Positions 1 to 10,179 of a stretch of 64,000 nt of DNA are shown piece after piece. Both the position numbers and the translations under genes were made by a program. The DNA is from Tuctoria greenei (taxonomy: Eukaryota > Streptophyta > Magnoliopsida > Poales > Poaceae): NCBI GenBank assembly GCA_036927565.1, contig JAYESD010000002.1:76197735-76261734 (forward strand), written 5' to 3'. How positions within the stretch are numbered: the first letter of the stretch is position 1; each line of letters opens with the position of its first letter. The notes below the pieces were generated by a model. It was not told where the DNA came from and made no database searches. It worked only from the letters and a program-made list of their open reading frames with translations.

Positions 1-842
1 AGCTAAAGAGTTCCGTGACGCTGGTGACTTCCTTGGTCGCCAGCTTCTCCAACATCTTCTTGTCTCGAACGCCCTGTCTGAATGCTACAATAACAGAAAC
101 GCTTGAGATAGAAGGAATGGTATTTCGTACCTGGGAGAACCTCTGGATGAAAGATCGCAAGGACTCTCCCCCTTTTTGCTTGATAGCAAAAAGGTCCAGT
201 TCCGTGCCTGGTCGGGTGTATGAGCTTCCGAAATTGGCGGTGAACTGTTGGCACAACTCCGCCCAACTATTGATGGAGTCAGGCGGGAGGCTCATGAGCC
301 AAGACCTGGCGGTCCCAATTAAAGCCACAGGGAAATAATTGGCCATCACGGCCTCATTTTCCCCAGCCGCAAGAATAGCGGTAAAGTAGATTTGAAGAAA
401 TTCGGCGGGATTGACAGTCCCGTCAAATTTCTCCGGCAGGTGAGGCCGGAACTTTTGCAGCCATCTGACCATGTGTAGGTGCATGGTCAAGGCAGAACAA
501 CCTCTTCCTACTCCCTCAGGAGCAGGGTTGTCCCGAGCCTCTCGTCTCTCGCGAGCACGCTTGATGTGGACGCGGTCGTCCTGTTGTCGATAACGACGAT
601 CAAGCTCAGCCCGGAGGTCATGAGTCGAAAGCCTCATTATCGTATGAGTCCGTCGCGCCCCGGAAGGCAGCGACGTTGCCTGCTCAAACGCAACACGCCT
701 ATTGTGCTGTGAAGCGTGCGGACCGAGTCTACCCGACAAGGTACGATGCTGCGATTGGGCCCGCCCCGACGAGGGACGGCCTTGATTGCTGATGCAATCG
801 GCTGCTGATGCAACCAAATGATCAACATCAGCTCTCCACTGC
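1..842 (-). pseudogene. Ty3/gypsy gag fragment, element cut by window edge
   Basis: This stretch is the 5' half of a gypsy gag gene read on the minus strand. It closely parallels positions 16270-17410 of the complete element in this window, including the gag-core segment (translated pieces such as RSFIQRFSQVRN can be followed). It adjoins a primer-binding site and LTR at 843-1740, as expected for the beginning of an internal region. Several frameshifts and stops break the frame, so no functional Gag can be made. The rest of the element lies beyond the left edge. Gag would have formed the cytoplasmic virus-like particle. Confidence 0.8.
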
Positions 843-862
843 CCCCTTCCTGGCGCGCCAAC
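843..862 (-). other. Primer-binding site of gypsy element
   Basis: The minus strand reads TTGGCGCGCCAGGAAGGGG directly inside the LTR. The same motif sits beside the LTR of the complete element (17411-17429) and, slightly changed, beside the outer LTR (19344-19362). The position fits tRNA priming of minus-strand cDNA. The tRNA was not identified. Confidence 0.7.
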
Positions 863-1740
863 TGTCGGAGGGTTATTCCGGCAATTCTCTCAGTACTACC
901 GTTGGCAGCCCGCGAAAATCTTAGTTGGGTTAGGGCGCGCGGAGATTTAGAAGAAGGTGGCATTTTGACACGAGGATTTAAGTAGTTCGGACCGCCTGAG
1001 CGTAATACCCTACTACACGGGTGTGTTGCTGTTGTATTGAGCGTCTGAGCGCTTGAGTGTCCGAGACTAGAGCGTCTTGAGCTTGTGTGTCTTCGGCGTG
1101 TGTGTCCAAGCCTCTTTCTTGTGTATCGCTCGGTCAGTCCTTTTATAGTACAAGGACTGGCCGTTATATCGTTAGCCTGGCCCGACATGTGGCCCTGGCG
1201 GTTACTGATGCTTAATATACAATTAATATGCTTAATTACTCTTAATAGCATGGTAACACGCCTTGACAGCGGCGTTACTGGTACTAAGGGACCTCCGATC
1301 GTGTGTCATTAAGATAGCATTAATGACACTTAATCAGGTCTTGAGGTCTTCAATGTTCCTTGAAGGTCCGAGCCGTTGGAGGTCCACCAATCTGTCTGTT
1401 GAGGTTGAAGGTTCGGCGGTTGGACGCGTGGCAGCTCCAGAGTTTACTGTCTTGGACGGGTAGGTCCGGTGTTGTTGTACACGTGTCGGTATCGGAGTTT
1501 CCCTCTGTCGGGGGTTAAGTCCGGGGGTGACACACAGGTATCTAGTTCGGAGCTTTCCCATGTATGGAATGTAGCTCCGGTTTTATGATACACGTGGCAG
1601 CACTGGGACAAACCGTAGAGGAAAGGCAGGTCCGGTTCCGTATGACATGTGGAGCCTTCGGAGGTCTTCAACTCAGACAGGTGGAGTTCCTTTGTGCTCT
1701 TTGCAGTCCCAAAGGGTATCCGGTACGCAGGATACCGACA
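863..1740 (-). repeat. 5' LTR of minus-strand Ty3/gypsy element
   Basis: An 878-bp LTR bounded by TGTCGG and ACCGACA. It shares with the LTRs at 5382, 17430 and 19363 the conserved stretch GCGTAATACCCTACT and, on the minus strand, a TATA-like ACTATAAAAGGA (about 1139-1151), which would be the element's promoter. It is related to but clearly diverged from the 852-bp LTRs of the complete element, so it is a different subfamily member. Sequence right of 1740 (ACAGT...) would be the target-duplication copy. The partner LTR is outside the window. Confidence 0.85.
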
Positions 1741-2500
1741 ACAGTTTGTATTCTTTAATTAATAAGCACAATTAAACAAAAAAGTTTCTTAAATGAAATC
1801 AACGATTCAAAAGTCAAGGGCAATTTGGTCAGATATTTATTTACTTTCAAATGGTTTCTAAAGTGATTTTTTTCATGTTAAGAAATGTTTATAAATTAGA
1901 ACTAAAAGTTGTTGTCTCATTTTTATACTGAAGTTGTTGATGTTATAGATGGATAATATTTTGGAGCGTTGTTTTCGAAATATATTTGAAACCGTTCCGA
2001 TCGACATACTTCCGATCGGATATACCCATTTCCGATATTTCCGATACCGTAACCGTTTCCAATGATTTCGTTTCTGAAACTTTTATATGAAAATGAAGAC
2101 GAAGTTAACATTTTTTCTGTCCATTTCCAACCGTTTTCATTCCTACTTGGCACGTCCCTCCATCCTCAAAAACTTGCAAAGCAATAAGTTTTTTAGAACA
2201 GAGAGAATAAAAGAGAGACTTCCATTGATGCAGCAAAGTTGATGCCAACTAGCGAAATCTGGTTGTTGCCATTCTAGCGATGTTCACTTTGAGACGGGGA
2301 CGGACGCCATGGTGACCGTTGGAGTACGTCGCGTGGCAAAACCGAGCGGGCCAAGAAGAGCACCGTGCTGTGGCGTTGGCACGTACGGGATACCGCTTGC
2401 TCGCCGCGCAACGTCGGGAGTCGATTAAGCCATCGGTCGCGCAGCCCGCGAGCGCGTGGATGCGTGATGAGACACGGTGCGCGAGCGCGATTGTAGTAAG
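1741..2500. other. Intergenic DNA upstream of ELOF1-like gene
   Basis: AT-rich DNA without a supportable gene. Positions 1960-2150 hold many CCGAT/CCGTTTC-like words and end in a hAT-like terminus (CCGTTTTCATTCCTAC). This may be a decayed hAT MITE, but no second terminus or target duplication was found. From about 2280 the sequence becomes GC-rich toward the gene. Confidence 0.4.
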
Positions 2501-2841
2501 AGTAGCTAGCTAACTTGGTAGAGCCGGCCGGTGCCTCGGTCCATACAACAGGGCCGGAGCTCCGCTTCACGTCGTCTGTTCACGGCGTGGCAGCCCGCGG
2601 ACGCGCCATGCATCGTCGAACCGCGAGCCTTTTTCATCCTCGACGTGGCGCCGCAGTAATCATGAACCACGGCGCAGGCGGCGACGCTCCGACTCCAGTT
2701 CGGACTGAATCGATTGAGACGCTGCCTGCCACAGCCCACTATTACGCGTGGTGCCCGATCGGCGAATCCGTGTGGCTCCGGAAGCGTGAGGCACACGCAC
2801 GCCGAGTCCGACTCAAACTCAAGCGGCCGCCGTACGGATCC

Positions 2842-2847
2842 ATAAAA
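2842..2847 (+). promoter_or_regulatory. Candidate TATA box of ELOF1-like gene
   Basis: ATAAAA in the context CCATAAAAGG lies 175 bp upstream of the chosen ATG in otherwise GC-rich DNA. This would give a 5' leader of about 150 nt. It is a position-based guess. Confidence 0.4.
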
Positions 2848-3021
2848 GGTAGGCCATGGGCGCCTCGACGTACCAGCTCATTCCACAGCACCTCTCCCAC
2901 GTTCGCATCCCGTTGGTCTCGACTCTCGAGTCCTGCGGCCTCCTCCGCGCAACACCTCAGGTTCTCGCTTCGCAATCGCGCGCCGCCGATCCGGCCGTCA
3001 GCCGCATCGTCGTCGGCCACC

Positions 3022-3303
3022 ATGGGGAAGCGCAAGTCGAGGATGTCCAAGCTGTTGGCGCAGCCGAAGAAGAAGCCGAAGCTGGACACCGCCTTCACCT
3101 GCCCGTTCTGCAACCATCCGGAGAGCGTCGAGTGCTTCATCGACCTCGAGTACAAGTACGCTCGGGTCTTGTGCTTCGTCTGCAAGGAGCGCTACTCAAC
3201 CAAGGCCCACCCGCTCACGGCGCCCGTCGACGTCTACGCCGAGTGGATCGACGCCTGCGAAGCCGTCAACCAAGCACGCGACGACGGCGGCATTGTCGTC
3301 TGA
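3022..3303 (+). CDS. ELOF1/Elf1-like transcription elongation factor
   Basis: A 93-residue protein of the Elf1 (ELOF1) family, small zinc-ribbon factors that travel with RNA polymerase II and help it pass chromatin and DNA damage. Seen in the sequence: a basic N terminus (MGKRKS, then a KKKPK stretch), the zinc ribbon with C27-P-F-C30 and C51-F-V-C54, and the family C-terminal signature VYAEWIDACEAVN (residues 71-83). The frame stays open upstream to 2515, but the ATG at 3022 has a good context (CCACCATGG) and the family starts with MGKRKS there. The length matches the family. The part between the Cys pairs and the segment after C54 are diverged from typical plant ELOF1, and there is no intron, so a diverged paralog or an old retrocopy is possible. 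The frame is intact. Confidence 0.9.
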   Translation: MGKRKSRMSKLLAQPKKKPKLDTAFTCPFCNHPESVECFIDLEYKYARVLCFVCKERYSTKAHPLTAPVDVYAEWIDACEAVNQARDDGGIVV

Positions 3304-3489
3304 TCCTCCTAGGGCTAGCTAGGTTAGGCGTTTGGGCGGATGGCTATTACGGCAGCACGTCACAACACTACAGGAAACGATGAATAAGGTGTCCGTTAGC
3401 ACGTCACAACCCCGAATTCTGTCACAATATATTACCATGTTCATTTTATTACGCATTAATTTTATGTTCATGAAGTAATACTCATTTTT
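3304..3489. other. 3' flank of ELOF1-like gene
   Basis: AT-rich downstream sequence likely to hold the 3' UTR and poly(A) site. No further gene is seen. Confidence 0.4.
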
Positions 3490-4085
3490 ACTCTTTCCCT
3501 GTCTCGTCCTAGTTGGAGTTATGCTATCCCGCTAAAGGCGGACCCGCATGAGGTACCTGCCATGTGTTTGGGGTCCGATGGTCATTTTCTTGCTCGGGGT
3601 CCATGGCGCCAAATGGTTCTCACCCCTGTAAGGCTAAACGCCGAGCTGGAGGTCCAGGGTGTGCAGTCTGCTTAGTCTGGTTCCGTACCCTAAGCTTGCG
3701 CACCTTGTCTCCCAGTGCTAACAGATGAGTATAGAGGGACGGATGGCTCATGCCCTTAGCAAGGAAGCGAAAATACCCTGAATGCTATCGCAACGAATTA
3801 CCGACGCCCCGTATCATCACTAAGGACCGTAAGCCATAACAAAACTAAAGAGCAGAAAAGTGGTGACCGGCAAGCGAAATTACTTTTTGTCTACCGTATA
3901 TGCAGGACATACAGGGAGCCGCCATCGACGTTCTACACGTCCGTGGTAGGCACCGTCGACGCTTCTCGGAGCTCCAGCGCCCCCCAAGGGGGCCGCCAGC
4001 ATCACTTCTCCGAGTTCCGATGCCCCCCAAGAGGGCCGCCGGCGTCACTTCTCCGAGCTCCAGCGCCCCCGAGGGGGCCCGCTAG
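3490..4085 (+). repeat. Inverted copy of gypsy 3' internal region
   Basis: The sequence from about 3490 to 3960 is the reverse complement, with scattered differences, of about 18300-18800. One example is the run around CTGTCTCGTCCTAGTTGGAG at 3500 against its complement near 18765. It then continues into inverted minisatellite units (CCCCCCAAGGGGGCC type, 3960-4080) that match the direct units at 4890-5381. It abuts the LTR remnant at about 4106, so a rearrangement or a second element in opposite orientation is implied. Confidence 0.75.
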
Positions 4086-4105
4086 CGTCAAGGTCTAAGG
4101 GTCCG

Positions 4106-4824
4106 ACACAGGTGGTCTCGGGGTGATCTTATCCTGTATAAGATCTAAGGCTTCTTGCGTATGCTGCCTCTGATCGTGCCTTGAAGACTTGATGTCTTGC
4201 CGCATCGGTTGCAGTGGCAGGGTGTAGCCGTTGATGATGGCAGGGGATGTCTCGTCCATCTTGTCACCATAAGATACCCACTTGGCGGTGAGTAGTAGGC
4301 CTACGGCGCCTTCACTGAGATGTGATTGGGCGTAGCGGTACCTGACAGGGGCGTGCACTGCATCGTGCGCCTGGGGAAGGCGCGTGCCTTCAATGCGCGA
4401 CTGTACAGGACGCACCACCCTTTACTCTTTGGGGTCCATGACTCTTTGCAGGCTGTGTGACACACTCCAGCTCTGGAGCCCTCCTCGGTAGGAGCGAGGG
4501 ATTGATGCTGGAGGGCGCGTGGCAGCTCCGGAGCCCTCCTCGGTGGGAGCAAGGGTCTGCAGCTACCACGTGTCCTCCAGCTACGGAGCTCTCCTCGACA
4601 TGATCAAGGGCCCGGAGCTAGAGGACGCGTGGTAGCTCCGGAGCCCTCCTCGGTAGGAGCAAGGGTCCGGAATCGGAGGACGTGTGGCAGCTATGGAGCC
4701 CTCCTTGGTAGGAGCACGAAGCCGGAGGACGCGTGGCAGCTCCGGAGCCCTCCTGGGCGGGGAGGCCGGGTCCGGAGCTTCTTCTTCTTGTATGCGGGGG
4801 TACCCGGTCTTGAGGGTACCGACA
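4106..4824 (-). repeat. Truncated 3' LTR of outer gypsy element
   Basis: Homologous to 21232-21842 plus 29792-29917, the right LTR once the CACTA insertion is removed. It ends in GGGTACCGACA, the LTR terminus. The first roughly 290 bp expected of this LTR are missing. Positions 4480-4760 carry 3-4 tandem units of about 60 bp built on CTCCGGAGCCCTCCTCGG. This is the downstream (3') LTR of the minus-strand outer element. Confidence 0.75.
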
Positions 4825-4890
4825 GTGGCCCCTGGGCCCACCTCGGGAGAGATGATGATCTCGTGGGTGGGGCCTTCATCTTGTCTTGTA
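4825..4890 (-). other. Polypurine tract side of outer gypsy element
   Basis: Directly next to the LTR remnant the minus strand reads GTGGGCCCAGGGGCCAC, a purine-rich stretch in the position of the plus-strand primer. It resembles the tract of the complete element at 6234-6250. Confidence 0.5.
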
Positions 4891-5381
4891 AAAGTGACAC
4901 CAGCGGGCCCCCTTGGGGGGCGTCGAAGCTCCGAGAAGTGACGCCAGCGGCCCCCTTGGGGACGTCAGAGCTCGGAGAAGCGTCGCCGGCGGCCCCCTTT
5001 GGAACGACGGAGCTCGAAGAAGTGACGCCGGTGGCCCCCTTGGAGGGCCCTGGAGCTCAAAGAAGCGTCGTCGGCGGCCCCCTTTGGGGGCGCCGAAGCT
5101 CGGAGAAGTGACGTCAGTGGCCCCCTTGGGGGGCACCGGGGCTCAGAAAAGTGACATCAGCGGCCCCCTTTGGGATGGCGGAGCTCGGAGAAGTGACATC
5201 GGCAGCCCCCTTGGGGGGCGCCAGAGCTCGGAGAATTGACGTCGACGGCCCCCTTGGGGGGCGCCGGAGCTCGGAGAAGTGACGTCGACGGCCCCCATGA
5301 GGGGCGCCGGAGCTCAGAGTAGTGACTTTGGCGGCCTACTTGGGGGGAGCCGGAGCTCAGAGAAGTGACGTCGACGACCCC
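4890..5381. repeat. GC-rich minisatellite, about 45-bp units
   Basis: About ten tandem units of 42-50 bp, each built from GGCCCCCTTGGGGGGCG, then CCGGAGCTCGGAGAAGTGAC. Units differ by substitutions and small indels. The array lies in the untranslated 3' part of the outer gypsy element, and its last unit was split by the insertion of the complete element (right half at 18282). Inverted units of the same repeat sit at 3960-4080. Confidence 0.85.
5377..5381. repeat. Target-site duplication ACCCC (left)
   Basis: ACCCC at 5377-5381 directly precedes the left LTR, and ACCCC at 18282-18286 directly follows the right LTR. This 5-bp duplication shows that the 5382-18281 element is a single, complete insertion. 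Confidence 0.85.
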
Positions 5382-6233
5382 TGTCGACTGTCGGAGCCAG
5401 CAGATCTCCCTACACTGCTAAAGCGATTGGGGAGTTTTGAAGTTCGGTGTGGGCGCGCGGAGATTCAAGAAGGTGAATTGGAGTTTAACACGGGAGACAC
5501 AGGAATTTACGTGGTTCGGGCCGCCTGAGCGTAATACCCTACTCCACGGGTGTGTTGGTGTTGTATTAGCAGTAAGAGCTTGTCACGAGTGTATGGGGTG
5601 CGTATGATCGCCCGTGAACGTCCCCGAGTGTATAGTCGGCCCGTCCTTTTATAGTACAAGGGCAGGCCGTTACAAGCTAGCCTGGCCCGACATGTGGCCC
5701 CTGGCGATTACTAGTATTGATACACGCTTAATTGCTCTTAACAACCCTGTAACGGGCTTTGACAGCACCGTTACTGGTGTTAAGATCGTCCGTTTAAGTG
5801 TCATTAATATGGCATTAATGACACTTAATCGGGTCTTGAAGTTTTTGGCTCTCCTTTGAAGATCCAGAGCCGTTACAAGGTCTTCCGGAGGTTAGAAGCT
5901 GAAAGGTCCGACGATTTGACCCGTGGTAGCTCTAGAGCTTGCTGTGGGAAGCAGGTAGCTCCGGGGCCATCAGACACGTGTCAGGTCCGGAGCTTCTCTC
6001 GGTCTGGGGTTAAGTCCGGAGGTGCTGTTTCTGTACGTGGCCCGGAGCTTCCCCCTTGTGGACGGTAGCTCCGGTTTGTTTGTACACGTGGCGACCCAGG
6101 GATTAACCATGTTGGAGAAGTGGGTCCGGTCATGTCTGACAAGTGGGCCTCCGAGGGTCTTCAAACCAAGTAGATGGCTTTCTCTTGAGATCTTTGTAAC
6201 CTCAAGGGGTGTATGGTTTTTAGGGTACCGACA
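5382..6233 (-). repeat. 3' LTR of complete gypsy element
   Basis: 852 bp, TGTCGACTG to ACCGACA, the same length as its partner at 17430-18281 and nearly identical to it. On the minus strand the TATA-like ACTATAAAAGGA lies at about 5646-5657. Confidence 0.92.
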
Positions 6234-6250
6234 GTGGCCCCCTGGACCTA
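6234..6250 (-). other. Polypurine tract of complete gypsy element
   Basis: The minus strand reads GGTAGGTCCAGGGGGCCAC directly before the 3' LTR. This is the expected place for the plus-strand primer. Confidence 0.6.
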
Positions 6251-6765
6251 CCTCCGAGGAAGATCACTGGGGTGAAGTCATTCCGTCGGAGGAGGGTCCA
6301 TCCTTGCGACTCTTGAACTGAGTCTTCAAGGGTCTTCGGAGGTGCCGTTGGCAGGGATTTACAGTTAGATCCCACCACGTGGCGCACCTCAGGCGGCAGA
6401 TGAGATCTTTGACGTGCGGATCTCACACAATTGAAGGTTGCCAGTTCCCGATACGAAAATTGTATCGGTTCCGCACGCCCTGTCAGGCCGCCGCCTTTGG
6501 GTTTCCCGCCGAGTGATGACAACCATTCGCCTGGGTAAGAGCCTCGACTTGATCGTCGGGGTGGTCCCGGGCCCTCTTGTCATAGGCTGGGTTGAATTCT
6601 TGAATGGTATCTTCGACTTCCCTGCGGTTTCCATCCAAGCGTTGCGAGGGCTTACTTAAGAAGGAAAGTGTGCACCGTTTGGAGTTCTTTACGCCTCTCA
6701 TCTGATCTTGCGCTCAAACTCCCAACTCGTGCTTCGCTCCTCTTCTCTTGCCTAGCTGTGCTGCG
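6251..6765 (+). promoter_or_regulatory. 5' flank of the antisense gene in the gypsy element
   Basis: About 500 bp between the polypurine tract and the antisense ATG at 6766. It holds a short hairpin (CCGATACGAAAATTGTATCGG, 6447-6467) but no clear TATA box. It is the only place where a promoter for the plus-strand gene could lie inside the element, apart from read-through of the LTR. Confidence 0.35.
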
Positions 6766-8212
6766 ATGGAGTTGGATCTACGCGAAAGTCGTTTAAAGAC
6801 CGACGGAGATTTGAAGAAGGTCCGGGCCCTCATGGGGTGGTCCTCGGACTTCTTCAACCGCTTGGTCCGTGCCGGCGGAGAGCTCCCCTTCGAGAAGGAG
6901 CACGCCGGTGAAATGGTGTACTTTTCTTCGTACGCCATGGTGGGGTTGATCCCACCTTTTTCTTCCTTCTTCTTGATGCTACTAGACTTCTATGGTCTGC
7001 AGCTATACCACCTTGGCCCTCACTCCATTCTCCTCATGTCCATCTTTGTCCACTTCTGTGAGATGTGGGTGGGCATCCCCCCTGCATCGAACTCTTCCGG
7101 ACCTTCTTCACCGTCCACACCACCGGCCAGAGTAATGAGTACCTTGGCTTCTACTACTTTGTGAAGCGCAAGAAGTGCCCGTTCAAGTACCTCCGGTCGT
7201 TCCCTTCCGGGAAGTGGGATGACTGGAAGAAAGATTGGATAGTCGTCAGGGTGGAGGAGCATGAGCGGTTGGAGCTGCCCGACTGTCTGCCCGGCATCGA
7301 CACGACGATCTGGAGTGAGGTTCCGGTGCTGGCGGAAGCTTTCGACCCCGTCTTGACCAGGATCCGCCAATGCGTGGAGGGAGGATTGACTCCCCAGGCG
7401 GTATTCTGTAATTTCCTGGCCAACAGGTGGGCGCCGCTGAAGAGGAGGCAGAAGCTCGCTTGGGCCCTCAACAGCGTGATGGACGAGGACCGGGTTGAGA
7501 CCGGGTTGAAGTCCAACATGATGGGGAAGACCTTGGAGTTCCACCTCAAGAAATTCCAGCACGGCATTGACGTCGACGGTGATGACTTGACTCCACCGTC
7601 GGCCTTTCTCCCTCTGAACGTGGAAGTGGAGTTCTGCAGGGAGCTCCGGCGGAAGATGCCCGCACTTGACGACCTTGCTGTCGTGGAGAGAAGATCAACC
7701 ACCCGGGTGGCGATCCCCGGGATGCCCGAAGACGGCTCTGCCCCTGCCCCACAGCCGAGGGTCGAGGTCGTCGGCAAGGGCAAGGAGCTGGCAGAGGAGC
7801 CGAAGAGCCGGAAGAGGAAGCTGCGACATGCCGACGGAAGGTCCGTCGGGCCCGCTACTCCCGCCTCGGTCCCTTCTCCCCAGGGGGGAGATCTTCTGCC
7901 ACCGTGGCGACTGTCCCAGTAGTGGGGTCATTCCGGGACGATACCGTTCCTGCAGTGGATCCTCCCGGAGCGCGTCTGTCCCCGTGGTGGAACCCTCCTG
8001 GGGTGCTAGCTCCGGGCGCACGACTCCGGCACCTGGGACGGTGGGAGCCTCCAGGTCCAGGGGTTCCTCCCGATCGAGGAGAGCCTCGACCCGGGAAACG
8101 CCCGTAGCTGCGACAAGTTCCGGGGGGCCCTCTGGAGATTCTACGCCGATCGTGGCCAGCCCGGAACGTCCAGGAAAAAGGTTCCGCGCAAGCTGGTGCG
8201 GAAGCCTTCCAA
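6766..8212 (+). pseudogene. Antisense gene of Tat element, first part (PF04195-type)
   Basis: Read opposite to gag-pol. The product matches the grass 'putative gypsy type transposon' domain (PF04195): an N-terminal segment, then MVGLIPPFSSFF, FYGLQLYHL and a FVHFCEMWVGI core (residues about 60-105), followed by YFVKRKKCPFKYLRSFP and a WAL-type region. A 6-C run at 7076-7081 carries a one-base shift: the N-terminal frame ends at 7164 while the domain continues in the frame of 7065-7922. A stop lies at 7920, after which readable Ser/Arg/Pro-rich sequence continues in another frame to about 8212. Related antisense genes lie between integrase and 3' LTR in RIRE2- and Grande-like elements; their function is unknown. 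Confidence 0.7.
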
Positions 8213-8290
8213 GGTAATTTTTAATCTTTACCTTGGTTAACTTTTTAATTGTCGCGATTGTTTGTTGATTTTCTTCGTCCATCATCTGCA
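8213..8290 (+). other. Likely GT-AG intron of the antisense gene
   Basis: Donor AAG|GTAATTTTT at 8213 and acceptor CATCTGCAG| at 8290 bracket a short T-rich stretch in the middle of a GC-rich coding region. The base composition changes sharply at both borders. That pattern fits an intron read on the plus strand and argues that the antisense gene is (or was) transcribed. Confidence 0.5.
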
Positions 8291-10179
8291 GCATCCCCAA
8301 GAAGGGGAGTGAAGCTCCACTCTCAGCCACGATGTCTGAGGCCGTGGGAGCTTCTGCTCCTGTCCCGGTGCCGCCCCAGGTGGTGGCTGAGGCTGCGAAA
8401 GAAGTTCCCGTGGTAGCGCCGGACCACGGGAGTGAAGACACGCCAGCGGCACCTGTCTCGGAGGTTGAAGCTCCGGGTCCTGGTGCTGCAGTGATGGAAG
8501 CTCCGGCTGTTGAGCCGGAGGTAGTAGTAGTTCCGGCCTCGGAGCCGGAAATTGCTGAAGCCCCGGCGGTTGAGCTGGAGGTGTCTGAAGCCCCGACATG
8601 CGAGCCGGAAGTCGAGGTAGCTCCGGCAGTTGAGCTGGCTACCTCCGAAGCACCGGCCGCTGAGCCGGTTATTGTTGGAGCACCGGTTATAGAGCCGGTG
8701 GTTGAAGAGGCGATAGAGCTCGAGCCTCCCTCGGAAGAGGTGTCCCGGCCGGAGCCAGTAGCAGCTCCTGCTCCGGAAGCGACGACGTCGGAGGTACCTA
8801 CGGCCGAGCCGGAGTGCCCTAGCGAAGTCGCTGGCCCCCTGCCCGAGGAGGTGAACGAAGACTTGGCGGTGGGGCCTTCTTCGATGGCGACTGAGGCCAT
8901 CCCGGAGGACGGCCCTAGTGCCTTGGAAGCTCAGGGTTCCGCTCTCGTAGAGTGGGACCCAATTTTTGTATGTGAAGACCCGCTGGAACCAGCGGAGGAG
9001 ACCCCAGCAGGTCCGGAGCCCATCCCGCTGTCGATGCCTATCGACAACGCCTGCTCCAGTCTGCGTCAAGTCCAACTGGCCTTCTTCCACGACAGCAAGG
9101 CTCTTGAAGAGGAGCGCCAAACCCTTAGGCGGTGGCGTAATCGGCTCCACTTTGAGACCAAGCTGGCGCAGTCGAGGCTGGCGGATGACAAGGAGTGGAA
9201 CAAGCGGGAGAAGATCCGCCTGGAGTACTGGGGCAAGCTGTTGGATGACAGGGAGAGCATGACTCATGCCCTCGACGCTCAATCTCGGGATATCTACGAT
9301 CAGGCCAAAGCTGCCAATAACGCGGCTGATGCTCGGCACGAACAGCTTGAGGCCATTAACACCGCACTCATCAAGCGCTGAGAGGCACTTGAAGATAGGG
9401 AGAGACGGCTCGAGAATGAAGAGCAGAAACTCCTTGAGCTGCGGGATGATGTCCTGAGGAGGGAAGAGGAGCTTGTCGGGAAGATAGCTCTGGCGGACAA
9501 GGGCCTCGAGGAGCGCACTAAGAAGTTGGAAGAGTGCTGCCAAGAGGAGGAGGAGAAGACCTGGGTACGAGGGTAGGAACTCTACGAATACGAGTGTGCC
9601 CTTGTTGCTCGGGAGAAAAAAGTGGAGGCTAGGGAGAAGGACCTAGTCGATCGCCGGAACAAGATCCACCTTCGGGAGGAGGAGCTCGGAAGACTCGAGA
9701 GGCGGGTTGCTGCAAAGATTCAATAAAACGCCAAAGAAGTTGAGTGCCTCGCCCGCGTGAATTCCGAACTGATGGCGGCCAAGAGATCCCTGGAAGAGAT
9801 GAAGAGCTTAAGGACGGCGGACTCCCTACAGATTTGGGAGTTCCTGGGCAAGGCCAATGACGCGTTGACACTGATGGGTTTCAGCCCCGTGCTCCCGGAT
9901 GATCCGGAGCCGGAGCCGGACCTTGCGCTGCAGGCGTTGGGCGCAGCTGGTAGCAATCTCTCCAAGGTGGGCGATGTCATCGCGGACCAACTGGAGGTTG
10001 AGGGGCAATCCCTAGCGAGGAACGTCACAGAGTATGTGCTGACGTGCTACACCAGCCGGAACTCCCAATTTCCTCTGGACCCGGTGCTTGAAGGCCCCGT
10101 CGAAGGAGAAGGCGAAGCTACCCGAGCTAGCGTATCGGAGGTCGCCCAGAAAGTCGCCGAGTTCTTCCATAGGGTCTAG
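8291..10179 (+). pseudogene. Antisense gene of Tat element, Pro/Glu repeat and coiled-coil part
   Basis: From 8332 a 349-codon frame opens with an Ala/Pro/Glu-rich region of about 190 residues, made of degenerate repeats such as EAPAVEPEV and SEAPTCEPE. It is followed by a long charged coiled coil (from about residue 235, QLAFFHDSKALEEERQTLRR). A TGA at 9379 ends the frame, but the same frame continues as coiled coil through two further stops (9574-9576 and 9724-9726) to a C-terminal region ending AQKVAEFFHRV at 10179. Its layout fits the C-terminal half of the PF04195-type protein. It has no catalytic motif; a structural or interaction role is only a guess. Confidence 0.6.

Noticed and set aside
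637..1251. 204-codon minus-strand frame over LTR and gag start
   Set aside because: It crosses the primer-binding site and LTR border, has no conserved motif, and is explained by the LTR.
7695..9543. Long minus-strand open frames of 401 and 406 codons
   Set aside because: They lie opposite the Pro/Glu-repeat antisense gene, consist of Ser/Thr/Gly/Ala or Arg/Leu-rich low-complexity sequence, and follow from its codon bias. No domain is recognizable.
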